NCBI GenBank assembly: GCA_934631025.1
Contig: CAKTXR010000086.1
Coordinates: forward strand, 1 to 8,701
DNA length: 8,701 bases
Direction of reading: 5' to 3'
Source: an uncultured Clostridia bacterium
GTDB lineage: Bacteria > Bacillota > Clostridia > Christensenellales > Aristaeellaceae
Shown: piece after piece, positions 5,765-8,701 of the stretch
Layout: the number at the start of each line of letters is the position of its first letter
How positions within the stretch are numbered: position 1 is the stretch's first letter
The notes under the pieces: model-generated
The model's input: only the letters and a program-made list of their open reading frames with translations
Told to the model about the DNA's origin: nothing
The model's database searches: none
Position numbers and translations under genes: made by a program

Positions 5765-7120
5765 CTACAGCCGGTAACGCACCGTGACCGCGTCGCCGTC
5801 GATCTCCACGCGCTCGATCAGCTCCTGTACGACGCTTCTTCTCTCGTCGTTCGTCATGTCCTCCCACGCTTCGGCCAGATGGCGATAGCGCTCGCGGCGG
5901 CTTTTGTGCGCCTGCGCCTGCCGGTTCTGCGCCGCTTCGTCCTCGGCCTGATTCTTGAACGTTTCAAGCAGGCGCTTTTGCTCCTCAATGCTCTCGGCGA
6001 GCAGATCGTCCTCGGCGGCGGCATAGAGCGCGTAGAGCCGCTTGATGCGCCGCTGCGTCTCTTGGATCTTCGCTTCGAGCGGCGCTTCGTTCGATTCCGG
6101 CGCGGGCGCGTCCGCTTCGTCCATCTTGAGCGCGCGGGAGAGGAAATCGCCGACCACCGCCGCCTCGGCTTCGTCCGCCCAGACCTTCGGATTGTCGCAG
6201 TTTTCGTCGCGGATCAGGTATTTCTTGCTGCTCTGCTGGGAATAGCAGGTGAGCTTGTATCCCTTATTGCCCCATTTCTGATAGCGCATCCGCGCGCCGC
6301 ACCGCCCGCAGTACACCAGCCCCGTGAGCAGATGGCCGCTTGAAAAGCTGCGCGCCGCAGAGCGCCGCTTCATCGCCGCCTGAACGCGGTCAAAGAGCGT
6401 TTGATCGATGATGGCCTCGTGCTTTCCTTCATATTCAGCGCCGTTATACTCAATCACGCCGGTATACGATTTGCGCGTGAGAATGTCGCGCACGGGCTTG
6501 TCGTCGTGAAAGCCGGTCATCTGCGCGATGCGCGCCGCGGACAGTCCCTGCAAATACAGCCGATAGATCAGCCGCACCGTGGCCGCGTCGGCGTTGGGCG
6601 TCAGATGGCCGGACGCGCTGTCGTAATCATAGCCGAACGGCGGACGGCCGCCGCCCATCCACAGCCCGCCGCGCACGCGTTCCCGCATCCCCATGCGCGT
6701 GCGTTCTCGGATGGTTTCGCGCTCCAGCTGCGCGAACGCAGACATAATGCCCAGCATCGCGCGGCCCATGGGCGTGCCGGTGTCGAGGTTTTCGTTCATC
6801 GAGGTGAAGCCCACGCCGGCGGGATTGAAAACGTCCTCGATGAGATAGAGCGTGTCCTTCTGGCTGCGCGAGAGCCGGTCGAGCTTGTAAACCACCACCT
6901 GCGCGATCTCTCCGGCGCGTACGTCCTCTATGAGCCGCTGCATCTGCGGGCGGTCGATGTTGCTGCCGGTAAAGCCGCCGTCTATATAGAACCGATAGTC
7001 CTTCCAGCCCCGGCTGCGGCAGTAGCCTTCGAGCATATCCTTCTGCGCGTCGACCGAATATCCTTCCTCGAACTGCGCGTCGGTGGACACGCGGATGTAG
7101 AGCGCGGCGTATTTCTTCAC
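5765..7120 (-). CDS. Large serine recombinase, SpoIVCA-like architecture
   Basis: A 451-residue site-specific recombinase. The catalytic domain (1-140) has YIRVSTD with nucleophile Ser12 and Arg10, KLDRLSRS with Asp81, Arg82 and Arg85, and MSAFAQLERETIRERT. The recombinase domain follows (about 155-250, starting GRPPFGYDYD). A zinc ribbon has Cys271, Cys274, Cys292 and Cys308, followed by a long coiled coil (about 345-420) and a short beta tail. This is the layout of phage integrases, TnpX-type transposases and SpoIVCA. The start chosen is GTG at 7120, which overlaps the stop of the small ORF as GTGA; the in-frame extension upstream is rich in Arg/Ala/Pro and reads as shadow sequence over that ORF. 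Its stop lies 23 bases before the sigG fragment. Base composition matches the neighbours. It probably acts on the sigG junction. Confidence 0.93.
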   Translation of the reverse strand: MKKYAALYIRVSTDAQFEEGYSVDAQKDMLEGYCRSRGWKDYRFYIDGGFTGSNIDRPQMQRLIEDVRAGEIAQVVVYKLDRLSRSQKDTLYLIEDVFNPAGVGFTSMNENLDTGTPMGRAMLGIMSAFAQLERETIRERTRMGMRERVRGGLWMGGGRPPFGYDYDSASGHLTPNADAATVRLIYRLYLQGLSAARIAQMTGFHDDKPVRDILTRKSYTGVIEYNGAEYEGKHEAIIDQTLFDRVQAAMKRRSAARSFSSGHLLTGLVYCGRCGARMRYQKWGNKGYKLTCYSQQSSKKYLIRDENCDNPKVWADEAEAAVVGDFLSRALKMDEADAPAPESNEAPLEAKIQETQRRIKRLYALYAAAEDDLLAESIEEQKRLLETFKNQAEDEAAQNRQAQAHKSRRERYRHLAEAWEDMTNDERRSVVQELIERVEIDGDAVTVRYRL

Positions 7121-7242
7121 GGTCTGCGGCTCAGAACGCGCGCAAGGATTTCGTCGATGCGCGGCGACGAAACGGGCGTGTCGCGCAGCTGGCGATCGGT
7201 GACCTTCTTTTCTCCCACATAGCGGGACACGATATGGAGCAT
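7117..7242 (-). CDS. Small hypothetical protein coupled to the recombinase
   Basis: A 41-codon ORF beginning MLHIVSRYVGEKKVTD and ending ILARVLSRRP. I do not recognise it. It has an ordinary mix of hydrophobic, basic and acidic residues, no membrane segment and no cysteine, unlike the Arg/Ala/Pro-rich translation of the overlapping frame. GGGAG lies ten bases before the ATG, and the stop overlaps the GTG of the recombinase, the arrangement expected for coupled translation. A small protein beside a serine recombinase could be a directionality factor that lets the enzyme excise rather than integrate, but nothing in the sequence proves it. Alternatively it is only a leader ORF setting recombinase output. 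It does not resemble the N-terminus of sigma-G, which should carry VEICGVDTS. Confidence 0.5.
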   Translation of the reverse strand: MLHIVSRYVGEKKVTDRQLRDTPVSSPRIDEILARVLSRRP

Positions 7243-7266
7243 CGTTTCTCATCTCCCTTCGCTCTT

Positions 7267-7295
7267 CAATGTGACCGGCGCGCGGCAAATTATTC
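7267..7295 (-). promoter_or_regulatory. Putative forespore (sigma-F/sigma-G) promoter of the recombinase cassette
   Basis: On the minus strand GAATA (7295-7291) fits the -35 form GHATR used by sigma-G. After 14 bases comes GGTCACATTG (7276-7267), which fits the sigma-F -10 form GGNNANAHTA except for the last base; measured as CACATTG, the spacer is 17 bases as for sigma-G. The -10 ends 24 bases before the small ORF start, leaving room for a short leader with GGGAG. No good vegetative promoter was seen in this position. Confidence 0.35.
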
Positions 7296-7375
7296 ACCGC
7301 TTGCCCCGGAAAGACAGTTTTCACAAACGTAACGTCAAAATCACATTTCATCCCTTTATTCAGGCAAGGCGGACG

Positions 7376-7384
7376 TGCTATACT
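7376..7384 (+). promoter_or_regulatory. pyr promoter, extended -10
   Basis: TGCTATACT gives an extended -10 box (TGn before TATACT). No good -35 is present at 16-18 bases upstream (TTATTC or TATTCA at best), which extended -10 promoters can tolerate. Transcription would start near 7391, about 30 bases before the PyrR-binding sequence, as expected for a pyr leader. Confidence 0.5.
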
Positions 7385-7409
7385 CCCACACGGATCAAAG
7401 AAATGGCGC

Positions 7410-7507
7410 CCTTTAATTCAGTCCTGTGAGGCTGGCAAGGTGAGCGGAATTTTCATGGCCTTTTTTCACCTGTGCCTCCCTGTAAAGGACGCACAGGTTT
7501 TATTTTT
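7410..7507 (+). promoter_or_regulatory. PyrR-dependent transcription attenuator
   Basis: Three competing RNA structures are readable. The PyrR-binding hairpin is CCTT (7410-7413) with AAGG (7437-7440) and CAG/CTG inside, displaying AGTCCTGTGAGGCT (7420-7433), an exact match to the PyrR site ARUCCNGNGAGGYU. The antiterminator pairs GAGGC (7428-7432) with GCCTC (7474-7478) and AGGTGA (7438-7443) with TCACCT (7466-7471). The terminator is ACCTGTGC (7468-7475) with GCACAGGT (7491-7498) followed by TTTTATTTTT. With UMP bound, PyrR holds the first hairpin, which frees the terminator; without it the antiterminator forms and pyrR-uraA is transcribed. Confidence 0.93.
7468..7507 (+). terminator. Attenuator terminator of the pyr leader
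   Basis: A perfect eight-base stem, ACCTGTGC against GCACAGGT, with extra TCC/GGA pairing possible inside the 15-base loop, followed by a nearly continuous T-run (7498-7507). It ends 22 bases before the pyrR start codon, so its use blocks the operon. Confidence 0.93.
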
Positions 7508-7529
7508 GCCCGAAAGGAGCAAGCGCGAT

Positions 7530-8072
7530 ATGCTTCTCAAAGCGCAGATCATGGACGAATGCGCCATGCAGCGCGCCCTGATGCGCATCGGCCACGAGAT
7601 CGTCGAGCGCAACAAGGGCACGGACAATCTGGTGCTGGTCGGCGTTCGCCGGCGCGGTGTTCCGCTGGCCGAGCAGTTGAGCCGCCTCATCGCCGAGATC
7701 GACAGCTGCGATCCCATTCCCGTGGGCGTGCTGGACATCGCCTTTTACCGCGACGACCTCTCCCTGCGCGCCGAACAGCCCGAGGTGCTGGGCAACAGCC
7801 TGCCCTTCAGGCTGGAAGGCAAGACGGTTGTGCTGGTGGACGACGTGATCTACACCGGCCGCACAATCCGCGCCGCGCTGGACGCCCTGATGGATCAGGG
7901 ACGGGCGCAGCGGATCCAGCTGGCCGTGCTGATCGACCGAGGCCACCGCGAGCTGCCCATCCGCCCCGATTTCGTCGGCAAGAACGTTCCCACATCCTCC
8001 GAAGAAGTGATCGCCGTCAAGGTAAACGCCTTCGACGGAGAAAACAGCGTCACGCTCTATCAGCTGGACTGA
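7530..8072 (+). CDS. pyrR: Bifunctional pyr operon regulator / uracil phosphoribosyltransferase PyrR
   Basis: A 180-residue protein (B. subtilis PyrR is 181). It binds UMP or UTP and then the pyr leader RNA to promote termination, and many members also make UMP from uracil and PRPP. The PRPP-binding loop VVLVDDVIYTGRT is at residues 100-112; GVRRRGVPLAEQL (38-50) and LDIAFYRDDLS (68-78) are further family blocks, and the protein ends with the usual VTLYQLD. The ATG has AAAGGAG ten bases upstream and directly follows the attenuator; the in-frame codons further upstream are the leader itself and are not coding. The uracil permease follows after 59 bases, the same order as the start of the B. 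subtilis pyr operon. Confidence 0.97.
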   Translation: MLLKAQIMDECAMQRALMRIGHEIVERNKGTDNLVLVGVRRRGVPLAEQLSRLIAEIDSCDPIPVGVLDIAFYRDDLSLRAEQPEVLGNSLPFRLEGKTVVLVDDVIYTGRTIRAALDALMDQGRAQRIQLAVLIDRGHRELPIRPDFVGKNVPTSSEEVIAVKVNAFDGENSVTLYQLD

Positions 8073-8131
8073 CGCACCCCAAAGAACGGTTTCCATAGCA
8101 CTTTTCAACATATAAAGAGGAGACGATGACC

Positions 8132-8701
8132 ATGACCAAGGACACTGCCATTCGCGACGCCAGACAGCTGGGTTATCCCAAGATGATGCTGCTGGGCTTC
8201 CAGCACATGTTCGCCATGTTCGGCGCGACCATTCTGGTTCCGATTCTGACCGGCCTTCCCGTTGCTGCGACGCTGCTGTTCGCCGGCCTCGGCACGCTGC
8301 TCTTCCACTTCCTGACCAAGGGCAAGGTGCCCGCCTTCCTCGGCTCTTCCTTCGCGTTCATCGGCGGCTACGCCGCGGTCAACAAGCTGTTTGAGAACCA
8401 GACCGCGATGAACTGGATCCCCTACGCCTGCGTGGGCGTCATGGCCGCCGGCCTGATCTACCTGCTGCTGGCCGCACTGTTCAAGGCGTTCGGCGCGCAG
8501 AAGGTCATGCGCTTCTTCCCGCCCATCGTCACCGGCCCGATCATCATCTGCATCGGCATGACGCTGGCCAACTCTGCCATCAACAACTGCGCCGCCAACT
8601 GGTGGATCGCCATTCTGGCCGTCGCCATCGTCGTGGTCTGCAACATCTGGGGCAAGGGCATGATCAAGATCATCCCGATCCTGCTGGGCGTGGTCGGCTC
8701 C
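8132..8701 (+). CDS. uraA: Uracil permease, nucleobase/cation symporter 2 family (3' end cut by window edge)
   Basis: The 190 visible residues match the N-terminal half of UraA/PyrP uracil-proton symporters (about 430 residues). Seen are QHMFAMFGATILVP (24-37), FLGSSFAFIGG (69-79) and FFPPIVTGPIIICIG (128-142), all typical of the family, with membrane segments at roughly 18-40, 43-61, 97-120, 132-150 and 157-173. It imports uracil for salvage by PyrR-type phosphoribosyltransferase activity. AGGAG (8118-8122) lies nine bases from the ATG chosen; the ATG two codons earlier (8126) is only three bases away and so less likely. No terminator separates it from pyrR, so it should share the PyrR attenuator. 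Confidence 0.95.
   Translation, partial: MTKDTAIRDARQLGYPKMMLLGFQHMFAMFGATILVPILTGLPVAATLLFAGLGTLLFHFLTKGKVPAFLGSSFAFIGGYAAVNKLFENQTAMNWIPYACVGVMAAGLIYLLLAALFKAFGAQKVMRFFPPIVTGPIIICIGMTLANSAINNCAANWWIAILAVAIVVVCNIWGKGMIKIIPILLGVVGS

Larger units (their letters stand above)
5742..7295 (-). mobile_element. Recombinase cassette interrupting sigG (one end only located)
   Basis: The unit comprises a putative promoter, a 41-codon ORF and a large serine recombinase, abutting the broken sigG. The sigG-side end must lie in the 23 bases between the recombinase stop and the first sigG-like codon (5742-5764). The other end is not visible: no sigG 5' sequence follows, and the divergent pyr region begins within about 100 bases. 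The true element may extend past the window and include pyrR-uraA, or a rearrangement may have removed the other half. The upper coordinate given is only the outer edge of the putative promoter. Confidence 0.5.

Noticed and set aside
5742..5867. A possible recombinase-sigG fusion protein starting inside the recombinase gene
   Set aside because: The extra residues are the recombinase region in another frame, are highly charged and repetitive, and have no ribosome site; a sigma-G lacking region 1-2 would not be functional.
7454..7460. CATGGCC in the pyr leader, also present at the sigG junction (5736-5742), as a possible direct-repeat att core
   Set aside because: The same seven bases or nearly so occur several times in coding sequence here, flanks do not match, and this copy lies in the attenuator loop.
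1..8701. CRISPR arrays, tRNA or rRNA genes, insertion-sequence terminal repeats
   Set aside because: No regularly spaced repeats, tRNA-like sequence or IS-type ends were seen on reading both strands by eye.

Overview
The window looks like a chromosomal piece of a GC-rich, spore-forming anaerobe of the Clostridia (Firmicutes), probably a gut-type lineage. The clues are a forespore sigma-G fragment, a YlmC/YmxH-type sporulation protein, NrdR, a PhoP/PhoR-like two-component pair and a PyrR attenuator. Order and sequence support this class of organism but not a genus.

Layout. Positions 1-7242 are read from the minus strand, positions 7376-8701 from the plus strand. In minus-strand transcription order there is: a 41-codon small ORF, a large serine recombinase, the 3' part of sigG, ylmC/ymxH, an intrinsic terminator, a strong consensus promoter, nrdR, a PhoB/PhoP-type response regulator, a PhoR-like histidine kinase, an aldo/keto reductase with two Fe-S motifs, and a NagB-like sugar-phosphate deaminase cut by the window edge. 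The last four genes are very tightly packed (two ATGA overlaps and one 3-base gap), so they should be translated as a coupled unit. Divergently, on the plus strand, a pyr promoter leads into a complete PyrR-responsive attenuator, then pyrR and a uracil permease running off the window.

The main point of interest is sigG. Only the C-terminal 164 codons are present, intact and undecayed, beginning inside region 2 at the residues equivalent to Y-A/V-P-M of B. subtilis SigG. Immediately upstream, 23 bases away, lies the stop codon of a large serine recombinase of the same architecture as SpoIVCA, the enzyme that excises the skin element from sigK. The N-terminal half of sigG is nowhere in the window: past the recombinase comes the pyrR-uraA operon. 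So sigG here is either permanently broken or is a split gene whose other half lies beyond this window and is rejoined by recombination. A sequence in front of the recombinase cassette resembles forespore (sigma-F/sigma-G) promoters, which would fit a sporulation-linked switch, but this is inference.

The other genes are recognisable families. NrdR represses ribonucleotide reductase genes; PyrR and the permease balance pyrimidine synthesis and uracil uptake; the kinase/regulator pair resembles the phosphate-sensing PhoPR systems, although no phosphate transport genes are visible nearby.
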